Source: Geobacter sp.
Lineage (GTDB): Bacteria > Desulfobacterota > Desulfuromonadia > Geobacterales > Pseudopelobacteraceae
DNA: 13,280 bases
Direction: 5' to 3'
Assembly (NCBI GenBank): GCA_027346925.1
Contig: DAIERH010000043.1
Span: 1 to 13,280 of the forward strand
Shown piece after piece: positions 1 to 10,708 of the stretch. A program made the translations under genes and the position numbers. Each line of letters starts with the position of its first letter. Position 1 is the stretch's first letter. The notes under the pieces are model-generated. The model saw only the letters and a program-made list of their open reading frames with translations, was not told the origin of the DNA and made no database searches.

Positions 1-78
1 ACACTTCAAGGCAGGCGCAGTAGACTTATCCTTCTTGTTCTCCCTGCCAGTCCGTATAAGCTGATTAATCGTTGGCAT
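1..78 (-). CDS. rpsL: 30S ribosomal protein S12, N-terminal 26 codons (cut by window edge)
   Basis: Reading the minus strand from the ATG at 76-78 gives MPTINQLIRTG followed by a basic stretch and STAPALK, which is the unmistakable start of S12. S12 is a decoding-centre protein of the 30S subunit and the usual site of streptomycin-resistance mutations; the residues involved in resistance lie beyond the window. The full family length is about 123 residues, so only about a fifth is visible. A GGAG about 11 nt upstream of the ATG is a slightly distant ribosome binding site. The gene follows rpoC on the same strand, as at the start of the str operon (rpsL-rpsG-fusA-tuf), but across an unusually long 505-bp spacer with its own candidate promoters. 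Confidence 0.95.
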   Translation of the reverse strand, partial: MPTINQLIRTGRENKKDKSTAPALKC

Positions 79-137
79 ATCGTCTATTTCTCCCAGCACA
101 AAAATATCCCAGCCACTCCAAAATAGAGCGAACCGTG

Positions 138-167
138 AAACTAGCAAATTCTTAGATTAGTTGTCAA
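138..167 (-). promoter_or_regulatory. Candidate sigma70 promoter proximal to rpsL
   Basis: On the minus strand a perfect -35 TTGACA (162-167) is followed after 18 bp by TAGTTT (138-143), a weak -10. Transcription would start near 130 and give a leader of about 50 nt before the rpsL ATG at 78. The perfect -35 and sensible distance favour it; the poor -10 is the weakness. Confidence 0.4.
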
Positions 168-334
168 ACCTTTTTAACGCATCATACAAAATACTGGACC
201 AGCAAAAAAAAATACCGGGCACCACAAACCCCGCAACACACCACGGGACACAAACAATGCCACAACATCTCAAACTCGAATCATTGCTCGAGGCCGCTGC
301 CGCTTGGGACGCGAATGCGTACAAACAGGGCGGG

Positions 335-402
335 GAATGGAATAGGTGTAGACCGCAGACAACGCGGCATCTCCATTCGTCTATCAAAGTGCGGACACTT
401 TG
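335..402 (-). other. Cluster of inverted repeats downstream of the distal promoter (possible structured leader or small RNA)
   Basis: In the minus-strand transcript, CAAAGTG and CACTTTG (402-396 and 391-385) form a perfect 7-bp stem closed by a UCCG tetraloop, a UNCG-type loop known to be very stable. Next, GAATGGA (378-372) can pair with TCCATTC (341-335), enclosing a CCGC/GCGG hairpin (367-353). Both lie within about 85 nt of the predicted start of transcription. I do not recognise the RNA as 6S, SRP, tmRNA or RNase P RNA. A leader of the rpsL transcript or an unannotated small RNA are both possible; chance pairing is not excluded. Confidence 0.3.
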
Positions 403-427
403 GGCGCAGACCTCAAAAGAGACACAT

Positions 428-456
428 TATCTACCAAATTATTCTTGGCGTGTCAA
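428..456 (-). promoter_or_regulatory. Strong sigma70-like promoter reading toward rpsL
   Basis: On the minus strand, TTGACA (451-456) is followed by a 17-bp spacer and TAGATA (428-433). An overlapping GATAAT (426-431) would give a 19-bp spacer. An A/T-rich segment with T7 lies just upstream of the -35 and could act as an UP-like element. Consensus -35 and optimal spacing make this the best promoter in the window. The predicted start is near 420, about 340 nt before the rpsL ATG. Confidence 0.6.
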
Positions 457-525
457 CAAAAAAATCGCGTACTGTTGTTTTTTGCCTTTGCACCATTTGC
501 GGCAATGGTCTACAGCATTCCATAC

Positions 526-563
526 AACGGGAGGGCGCAAATAACTATGCACGCCCTCCCGTT
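526..563 (-). terminator. Hairpin just downstream of rpoC, putative 3' end of the rpoBC transcript
   Basis: A perfect 12-bp inverted repeat, AACGGGAGGGCG (526-537) with CGCCCTCCCGTT (552-563), has a 14-nt loop and begins about 20 nt after the rpoC stop on the minus strand. The stem is GC-rich, but it is followed on the minus strand only by GTATGG, without a T-tract. It could therefore be a weak intrinsic terminator, a transcript-end stabiliser or a Rho-associated end. It is the only obvious stop signal between rpoC and the str operon promoters. Confidence 0.55.
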
Positions 564-583
564 TCAAGTATGTCGCCGCTAAG

Positions 584-4810
<4,227 letters not shown>

Positions 4811-4888
4811 GATGCTCTCCTCCGTTTATTCTGAAGCCTTGCCGCCTTGCCGTGATGGCTGACCGCAAAGGTATGCTGTAGGCAGTCA

Positions 4889-4909
4889 GCGGGCGGGAAC
4901 CCCGCCCGC
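4889..4909 (-). other. Intercistronic GC hairpin between rpoB and rpoC
   Basis: A perfect 9-bp stem, GCGGGCGGG (4889-4897) with CCCGCCCGC (4901-4909), and a 3-nt loop starts 7 nt after the rpoB stop. No T-tract follows on the minus strand, so full termination is unlikely. A role in mRNA processing, pausing or transcript stability between the two subunit genes is more plausible. Confidence 0.6.
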
Positions 4910-4915
4910 CGCGTC

Positions 4916-7900
4916 TTAGTCCTCGTCCCCTTCCAGCAGGTCCACATCGAGGCAGAGCGATTGCAACTCCTTGATGAGAACGTTGAAGGACTCGGGCAGG
5001 CCGGGTTCCAGGGTATGCTTACCCTTGACGATGGCCTCGTACATCCTGGTGCGGCCCGAGACATCGTCCGACTTGACCGTAAGGAACTCCTGCAAGGCGT
5101 ATGAGGCGCCGTAGGCCTCCATGGCCCAAACCTCCATCTCGCCCAGTCTCTGGCCACCGAATTGAGCCTTGCCACCCAACGGCTGCTGGGTCACCAGACT
5201 GTAGGGACCGATGGAACGGGCATGGATCTTGTCATCGACCAGATGATGCAGTTTGAGCACGTACATCACGCCAACAGTTACCTTGTGCTTGAAAGGATCG
5301 CCGCTTCTACCGTCGAACAGGGTCACTTGGCCCGACGAATGGAAGCCGGCCTTTTCCAGCATACCTTTGATCTTTTCCTCGCTGGCCCCCTCGAAGACCG
5401 GCGACGCCATGGGGGCGCCGCGTTGCAGGCGGCGGCAGACCTTCAGCAGTTCCTCGCGGTCAAGATCATCCACGAACCTGCTCACCTCTTTGTCCCCGTA
5501 CACATCTCTCAGGTACTTTTTGAGGTTCTCCTCGGAGGTCTGTTTCTGCAGCATCTCCTCGATCTTCCAGCCGATCCCCTTGGCGGCCCACCCCAGATGG
5601 GTCTCCAGGATCTGGCCGACGTTCATACGAGAGGGAACCCCCAGCGGATTGAGTACGATCTCCACCGGCCGGCCGTCCTCCATGTAGGGCATGTCCTCTT
5701 CCGGGAGGATGCGCGAGACAACCCCCTTGTTACCGTGGCGACCGGCCATCTTGTCGCCGACCTGCAGTTTGCGCTTGATGGCGATGTAGACCTTGACCAT
5801 CTTGATCACGCCCGGCGGCAAATCGTCGCCACGTTTGAGTTTCTGCACCTTGTCGTCGAAGACGCTCCGGATCAGGTCGATCTGACGGCTCAGGGTCTCC
5901 AGCACCTGATTGACCTTGTCGTCGGTCTCGCCGCCATCACTGACGGAGATACCCCCCCAGCGATCAATGGGCAACTCATTGAGGGCTTCTTCGGTGATCT
6001 TCTTCCCTTTGGCCAGGATCAGCCTGCCTTCACCGTCCTCGAGCTTGACCGCCAGGGTCTTACCCAACAGCAGCTTCTTCAGCTTGCCCACTGCCGAGTC
6101 GCGAATGATACGGATCTCGTCCTGCTCATCCTTGCGCAGCTTGTTCTCCTCGGCCTTCTCGATCAACTCGGTACGAGTGTCCTTGTCGGAGCCCTTGCGG
6201 GAGAAAATCTTGGCACCGATCACCGTCCCCTCCACACCTGGCGGCACGGTCAGGGAGGTGTCACGCACATCCCCTGCCTTCTCGCCGAAGATGGCCCGCA
6301 ACAGTTTCTCCTCGGGAGAGAGTTGTGTTTCACCTTTGGGGGTGATCTTGCCCACCAGGATATCGCCCGGCTTGACCTCGGCACCGATCCGGATAATCCC
6401 CGACTCGTCCAGGTCTTTCAAGGATTCCTCGCCCAGGTTGGGGATATCGGAGGTGATATCCTCCTTGCCCAGCTTGGTGTCGCGGGCCACGCACTCGAAT
6501 TCCTCGATATGAATCGAGGTGTAGCGGTCGTCCTTCACCAGCTTTTCGGAAACCAGGATCGAGTCCTCGAAGTTGTAGCCGCCCCACGGCATGAAAGCCA
6601 CGACGATGTTCTGGCCCAGGGCCAGCTCTCCCATCTCGGTAGAGGGGCCGTCGGCAATCACCTCGCCACGCTTGACGGCATCACCCACCTTGACCACCGG
6701 CTTGTTGTTGATACAGGTGTTCTGATTGGAGCGGGCAAACTTTATCAGGTTGTAGATGTCCACCCCGGTGCCGGTCTCATCGAGTTCGTCCTCATCGATC
6801 TTGACCACGATGCGGGAGGCGTCCACCGACTCGACCACGCCGTTGTGGCGGGCGATGACCGAAACGCCCGAGTCCTTGGCCACGATCCGTTCCATGCCGG
6901 TGCCCACCAGCGGAGAATCGGCACGCAACAGCGGCACGGCCTGGCGTTGCATGTTGGAGCCCATCAGGGCGCGGTTGGCGTCGTCGTTCTCCAGGAAGGG
7001 GATCAGGGCGGCAGCCACGGACACCAGTTGCTTGGGCGCAACGTCCATCAGTTCGATCTCGTCACGATGCACCAGGATGAACTCGCCGCTTTTACGGGCA
7101 GAGACATAGTCGTTGACAAACCGGCCATTCTTGTCCACCTCGGCGTTTGCCTGGGCAATGGCATGCCCCTCCTCTTCCAGGGCGGAGAAGAAACGGACCT
7201 CATTGGTCAATTTCCCTTCCTGGACAATGCGGTAGGGGGTCTCCACGAAACCGTGCTCGTTGATACGGGCATAGGTGGAAAGCGAGGCGATCAGACCAAT
7301 GTTGGGACCCTCCGGGGTTTCGATCGGGCAGACGCGTCCATAGTGGGTCGGATGGACGTCACGCACCTCAAAGCCGGCCCGCTCGCGGGTCAAGCCGCCC
7401 GGTCCAAGGGCGGAGAGGCGGCGCTTGTGGGTGACTTCGGAAAGCGGATTGGTCTGGTCCATGAACTGGGAAAGTTGGGACGAACCGAAGAACTCCTTGA
7501 CCACGGCTGAAACCGGCTTGGAGTTGATCAGGTCGTGGGGCATGAGGTTCTCTACCTCCTGCAGACTCATGCGCTCCTTGATGGCACGCTCCATGCGGAC
7601 CAGACCGATACGGTACTGGTTCTCCAGCAATTCACCCACGGCGCGCACGCGGCGGTTGCCAAGGTGGTCGATATCGTCAATTGTCCCGCGCCCGTTTTTC
7701 AGGTCAATCAGGTACCGGACGATCTCCAGGATGTCGTTTTTGGAACTTTTCTGGATCTGCCCGTCGAACAGGTCCTCGAAGACCATCCGATTGCGGCGCA
7801 GCACCTCAATGGCGCGGCGATTCACATCAAAATGTCCCTGATCGATCTGCTCGGTCAGCTTGACGGTCGCCTCGCCCAGACCGAGGGGAGCGAAGTGCTC

Positions 7901-9415
7901 TTTTTGGAAGAAATCCTCATCCCTGACCAGGTTGTTGAACTCATTGACCAGTTGTTCCCTGAGTTTTTCAGGAACCGGCTGGGTCACGTCGAGCTTTTTA
8001 AGTGTCTTGACGAAATCAGTGGGCATTTTCGCCAGCAGGAACTGGGAAAACTGGGCGTTTCCCTGGGCAAGCGACTTAACGAGTTCCTCGAAGCTGCTCA
8101 CGTCATCGACGCTGAACATACTGGGGGCGTTCAGCACCGTGCAATCGGGCCACACCTTCAGGCCGAGTTTGAAGTTCAGCTTGAGGCGGCCGACAGCGGA
8201 GAGATCATATCGTTCGGGGTTGAAGAACAGGTTGTCGAACAGCGCCAGGGAACTCTTCAATGTTGGAGGGTCGCCGGGGCGCAGACGGCGATAGATCTCG
8301 ATCAACGCTTCGTCAGTGGTGCTGATCTTGTCCACCAGCAAGGTGTCGCGGAACGAGGAGGTGACGTGCAGGTTGTCGATAAAAATAACCTTGAATGACG
8401 TCACGCCGCGAGACTTGATCTCTTCGAATTTATCGGCGGTGATTTCCTCGTTGCATTCCACGACGATCTCGCCGGTGGCAGGGTCCACAATATCAGAGGA
8501 GGCGTAGCGACCGACTATGCCCTCGATATTCACCGGTACGGCCGAGATGCCGTGTTCCAGCATCTTCTTGATGGAGGCCTTGGTGTACTTGCGGTTGGCC
8601 TTGACGATCACCTCGCCGCTCTTTGGGTCGGCAACGTCAATGGCGGCTTTTTGCAGAGTGAGCAGCTCGGGGTCGATCCCCTTGTTCAGCTGTTCACCCA
8701 GAACAAAGATCTCCTCGCTTTTGTAGTAGTAGTTGAGGAGTTGCTCGGCCGAGTATCCCAGGGCCTTGAGCAGCACCGTGGCCGGCATCTTGCGGCGTCG
8801 GTCGATGCGTACGTACAGGATGTCCTTATGATCGAATTCGAAATCAAGCCACGACCCACGATATGGTATCACCCGGGCCGAATAGAGCACCTTGCCGCTG
8901 GAGTGGGTCTTTCCCTTGTCGTGGTCGTAAAATACGCCGGGAGATCGGTGCAACTGGCTGACGATGACGCGCTCCGTGCCGTTGATAATGAACGTGCCGT
9001 TATCGGTCATCAGTGGTATTTCGCCGAAATAAACCTCCTGCTCCTTGATATCCTTGATAGCCCTGACACCCGTTTCCTTGCCGGAATCCCAAATAACGAG
9101 CCGCACCTTGACCTTCATGGGCGCCGCAAAGGTCATGCCACGCTGATGGCATTCCTCCACATCGTACTTGGGCTTGCTGAGGGAGTAGGAAACATACTCC
9201 AGCGAGGCGCTTTCGCTAAAATCCTTGATCGGAAAGACGCTTTTGAAAACCGCCTCGAGTCCGCTGTTTTTACGCGACTCAGGAGGGACTTCCTGCTGAA
9301 GGAATCTCCGGTAGGAATTTTTCTGTATGTCAATCAGGTTGGGAATATCAATGATGTTCTTAATTTTTGCGAAATTTTTCCGCAACAGGTGGTTATTGGC
9401 GATCGAATAGGCCAT
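4916..9415 (-). CDS. rpoB: DNA-directed RNA polymerase subunit beta (RpoB) with an extra 129-residue insertion
   Basis: This is the second catalytic subunit of RNA polymerase, and its 1499 residues are long for the family (E. coli 1342; Geobacter relatives about 1370 from memory). The start MAYSIANN is an ATG with AGGAG 5 nt upstream. The lobe insertion seen in E. coli (SI1-like, roughly residues 230-355) and the flap-region insertion (SI2-like, before GDDLPPGV) are both present. The rifampicin pocket GSSQLSQFMDQ-NPLS and THKRRLSALG is wild type: Asp653, His663 and Ser668 match E. coli Asp516, His526 and Ser531. The active-site lysines in GDKMAGRHGNKG are Lys1222 and Lys1230. The oddity is residues 430-558, which have no counterpart in E. 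coli and fall exactly between conserved blocks. The reading frame is continuous on both sides, so this is a real in-frame insertion and not a frameshift or an intein. Confidence 0.98.
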   Translation of the reverse strand: MAYSIANNHLLRKNFAKIKNIIDIPNLIDIQKNSYRRFLQQEVPPESRKNSGLEAVFKSVFPIKDFSESASLEYVSYSLSKPKYDVEECHQRGMTFAAPMKVKVRLVIWDSGKETGVRAIKDIKEQEVYFGEIPLMTDNGTFIINGTERVIVSQLHRSPGVFYDHDKGKTHSSGKVLYSARVIPYRGSWLDFEFDHKDILYVRIDRRRKMPATVLLKALGYSAEQLLNYYYKSEEIFVLGEQLNKGIDPELLTLQKAAIDVADPKSGEVIVKANRKYTKASIKKMLEHGISAVPVNIEGIVGRYASSDIVDPATGEIVVECNEEITADKFEEIKSRGVTSFKVIFIDNLHVTSSFRDTLLVDKISTTDEALIEIYRRLRPGDPPTLKSSLALFDNLFFNPERYDLSAVGRLKLNFKLGLKVWPDCTVLNAPSMFSVDDVSSFEELVKSLAQGNAQFSQFLLAKMPTDFVKTLKKLDVTQPVPEKLREQLVNEFNNLVRDEDFFQKEHFAPLGLGEATVKLTEQIDQGHFDVNRRAIEVLRRNRMVFEDLFDGQIQKSSKNDILEIVRYLIDLKNGRGTIDDIDHLGNRRVRAVGELLENQYRIGLVRMERAIKERMSLQEVENLMPHDLINSKPVSAVVKEFFGSSQLSQFMDQTNPLSEVTHKRRLSALGPGGLTRERAGFEVRDVHPTHYGRVCPIETPEGPNIGLIASLSTYARINEHGFVETPYRIVQEGKLTNEVRFFSALEEEGHAIAQANAEVDKNGRFVNDYVSARKSGEFILVHRDEIELMDVAPKQLVSVAAALIPFLENDDANRALMGSNMQRQAVPLLRADSPLVGTGMERIVAKDSGVSVIARHNGVVESVDASRIVVKIDEDELDETGTGVDIYNLIKFARSNQNTCINNKPVVKVGDAVKRGEVIADGPSTEMGELALGQNIVVAFMPWGGYNFEDSILVSEKLVKDDRYTSIHIEEFECVARDTKLGKEDITSDIPNLGEESLKDLDESGIIRIGAEVKPGDILVGKITPKGETQLSPEEKLLRAIFGEKAGDVRDTSLTVPPGVEGTVIGAKIFSRKGSDKDTRTELIEKAEENKLRKDEQDEIRIIRDSAVGKLKKLLLGKTLAVKLEDGEGRLILAKGKKITEEALNELPIDRWGGISVSDGGETDDKVNQVLETLSRQIDLIRSVFDDKVQKLKRGDDLPPGVIKMVKVYIAIKRKLQVGDKMAGRHGNKGVVSRILPEEDMPYMEDGRPVEIVLNPLGVPSRMNVGQILETHLGWAAKGIGWKIEEMLQKQTSEENLKKYLRDVYGDKEVSRFVDDLDREELLKVCRRLQRGAPMASPVFEGASEEKIKGMLEKAGFHSSGQVTLFDGRSGDPFKHKVTVGVMYVLKLHHLVDDKIHARSIGPYSLVTQQPLGGKAQFGGQRLGEMEVWAMEAYGASYALQEFLTVKSDDVSGRTRMYEAIVKGKHTLEPGLPESFNVLIKELQSLCLDVDLLEGDED
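7742..8128 (-). other. 129-codon lineage-specific insertion within rpoB (beta residues 430-558)
   Basis: After the conserved VGRLKLNFKLGLK block and CTVLN429, the protein runs through 129 extra residues before rejoining the family at K559-NDILEIVRYLIDLKNG. In E. coli the matching segments are adjacent (GILS421 then K422-DDII). The insert looks mostly helical and is rich in charged residues. It contains 12 Phe and no Cys, with no transmembrane segment, repeat or intein splice motif. By the E. coli structure, the junction lies in the C-terminal part of the beta lobe, which borders the downstream DNA channel. Its function is unknown; base composition looks like the surrounding gene. Confidence 0.85.
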
Positions 9416-9517
9416 AACTTCTCCTTTGGCGAGTATCGTGAAGACATCCGGCCGAAAAGGGCCAACCGGCTGGAATTACGGGCTGTCTCAAGAGGTGAGA
9501 GAGAGTCCAAACAGGAC

Positions 9518-9548
9518 AAGCCAAGGCCGCGCCAGGCGACCTTGGCTT
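9518..9548 (-). other. Hairpin in the rplL-rpoB spacer (possible attenuator or processing site)
   Basis: A perfect 9-bp inverted repeat, AAGCCAAGG (9518-9526) with CCTTGGCTT (9540-9548), lies about 25 nt after the rplL stop and about 100 nt before the rpoB ATG. The enclosed CGC/GCG can pair further. No T-tract follows on the minus strand. In E. coli this same spacer carries a partial terminator and an RNase III site that set the ratio of ribosomal protein to polymerase subunit expression. An equivalent role here is inferred from position and structure. Confidence 0.6.
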
Positions 9549-9572
9549 TCAAAATAGTTACGGAAACGAACG

Positions 9573-9956
<384 letters not shown>

Positions 9957-10009
9957 TGTAGTATTCCTCCAAAAGAGTGATGTATTTTTTGTTAGTTACA
10001 GTATGTCTG

Positions 10010-10534
10010 TTAATTCCCGGCTTTTTGAGCCCGGATAGCGTCAAGGGCACGTACCAGCGAGCCCGGCAGCGCGGCGAGCACGCCAACGAAGTTGGTTGCC
10101 GGTGCTTGCATGGAGCCGAGCATCTTGGCGATGAGGACCTCCCGCGAGGGCAGGTCGGCCAAGGCCTGAATCTGCTTTACGTCCAGCAGTTTGCCGGACA
10201 GAACCCCGACCTTCAGGACAAACCTGCCCTGGGGGTCCTTGGCGAACTTGCTGAGCACCTTGGCTGCGCCGACTGGGTCGTCGTAGCTGATGGCAATAGC
10301 AGTCGGTCCGGCGAGATAGGGAGTGAGACATTCCATGTCCGTACCCTTGGCCGCCAGATCCAGCAAGGTGTTCTTGAATACCTTGTACTCCACCGAAGCG
10401 CTACGCAACTCATTGCGAAGAGTGGTGGCCTGTCCCACGTTCATGCCGCGGAAATCAGCCAGGAACACCGCCTTGGCACGTGCGAGCCGCTCATGCATCT
10501 GGGTGACCTGTTCTTGCTTATTCTCCTTGTTCAA
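10010..10534 (-). CDS. rplJ: 50S ribosomal protein L10
   Basis: This 174-residue protein is the base of the ribosomal stalk. The N-terminal domain binds 23S rRNA together with L11, and the C-terminal helix carries L7/L12 dimers. Family hallmarks are ERLARAKAVFLADFRGMNV near the N-terminus, LRNELR-ASVEYKVFKNTL around residues 40-57, and the block around DLPSREVLIAKMLGSMQAP. The start is a TTG at 10532-10534, chosen because AGGAGGA lies 6 nt upstream and the next in-frame ATG is at codon 13, inside conserved sequence. The L10-L12 complex is known in other bacteria to repress its own message by binding the leader, and a matching structured leader is present just upstream at 10576-10682. Confidence 0.96.
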   Translation of the reverse strand: MNKENKQEQVTQMHERLARAKAVFLADFRGMNVGQATTLRNELRSASVEYKVFKNTLLDLAAKGTDMECLTPYLAGPTAIAISYDDPVGAAKVLSKFAKDPQGRFVLKVGVLSGKLLDVKQIQALADLPSREVLIAKMLGSMQAPATNFVGVLAALPGSLVRALDAIRAQKAGN

Positions 10535-10540
10535 GCGACT

Positions 10541-10547
10541 TCCTCCT
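10541..10547 (-). promoter_or_regulatory. Shine-Dalgarno sequence that sets the TTG start of rplJ
   Basis: AGGAGGA on the minus strand sits 6 nt before the TTG at 10534. The strong match compensates for the rare start codon and supports it over the ATG twelve codons downstream. Confidence 0.75.
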
Positions 10548-10561
10548 TTCTTTTGGTATCT

Positions 10562-10574
10562 GGGGCAATGCCCC
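10562..10574 (-). other. Short hairpin between the L10 leader and the rplJ ribosome binding site
   Basis: GGGGC (10562-10566) and GCCCC (10570-10574) form a 5-bp GC stem with a 3-nt loop, directly after the closing stem of the leader and about 15 nt before the Shine-Dalgarno. It could mediate the effect of L10 binding on translation, but it is short and has no T-tract. Confidence 0.35.
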
Positions 10575-10575
10575 G

Positions 10576-10682
10576 GCCAAAGTCAGGAAGCGCAGGGAAC
10601 AACCCTGCGGCACCCAAGTCTCGGCAGGTCCGGCAGACACCCGGATTAAGCAGCAAAAGCGCCTGCTGTCTTTGACTTTGGC
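10576..10682 (-). promoter_or_regulatory. Probable ribosomal protein L10 leader (autoregulatory RNA)
   Basis: Between rplA and rplJ, the transcript is closed by a perfect 10-bp long-range stem, GCCAAAGTCA (10682-10673) with TGACTTTGGC (10585-10576). Inside it are three further hairpins: a stem around 10649-10667, a 5-bp TCCGG/CCGGA stem (10629-10645) and a 7-bp CGCAGGG/CCCTGCG stem with a 5-nt loop (10591-10609). This multi-hairpin architecture directly upstream of rplJ matches the known L10 leader family, where the L10-(L12)n complex binds and blocks translation of its own operon. I infer the family from position and fold; the binding residues themselves were not checked against a model. Confidence 0.75.
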
Positions 10683-10708
10683 GTAACAGACGGATGTAGA
10701 TGTATGAC

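Larger units (their letters stand above)
79..583. other. 505-bp spacer between rpoC and rpsL, no convincing gene
   Basis: No reading frame here has a good ribosome binding site together with a recognisable protein. The candidate frames (a 127-residue frame on plus from a TTG at 161, and a 76-residue frame on minus from a TTG at 387) show no family resemblance. What the spacer does hold, all on the minus strand, is a perfect hairpin just after rpoC, a strong sigma70-like promoter at 428-456, a set of inverted repeats at 335-402, a T9 tract (A204-A212 on plus) and a second TTGACA promoter at 138-167. It probably contains the promoters and leader of the str operon. Confidence 0.7.

Noticed and set aside
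161..191. A plus-strand TTGTCA / TACAAA promoter-like pair
   Set aside because: It overlaps the better minus-strand TTGACA and has no plus-strand gene downstream.
204..212. A T9 tract on the minus strand as an intrinsic terminator in its own right
   Set aside because: The only stem directly before it is a 4-bp CGGG/CCCG with a 10-nt loop, too weak to call alone; kept only as part of the small-RNA hypothesis.
157..387. A 76-residue cysteine-rich minus-strand frame in the same spacer
   Set aside because: Its TTG start lies inside the UCCG-loop hairpin, there is no ribosome binding site, and no family is recognised.
161..544. A 127-residue plus-strand frame in the rpoC-rpsL spacer
   Set aside because: It starts at a TTG with no good ribosome binding site, has no family resemblance and runs through the minus-strand promoter and hairpin.
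5162..7510. A 782-residue open frame on the plus strand opposite rpoB
   Set aside because: It is wholly antisense to conserved rpoB codons and has no known domain. GC-rich coding sequence with few stop-generating codons on the opposite strand explains it.
7742..8128. The possibility that the rpoB insert is an intein
   Set aside because: It lacks an N-terminal Cys/Ser, the C-terminal His-Asn and a following Cys/Ser/Thr, and no splicing blocks are seen.
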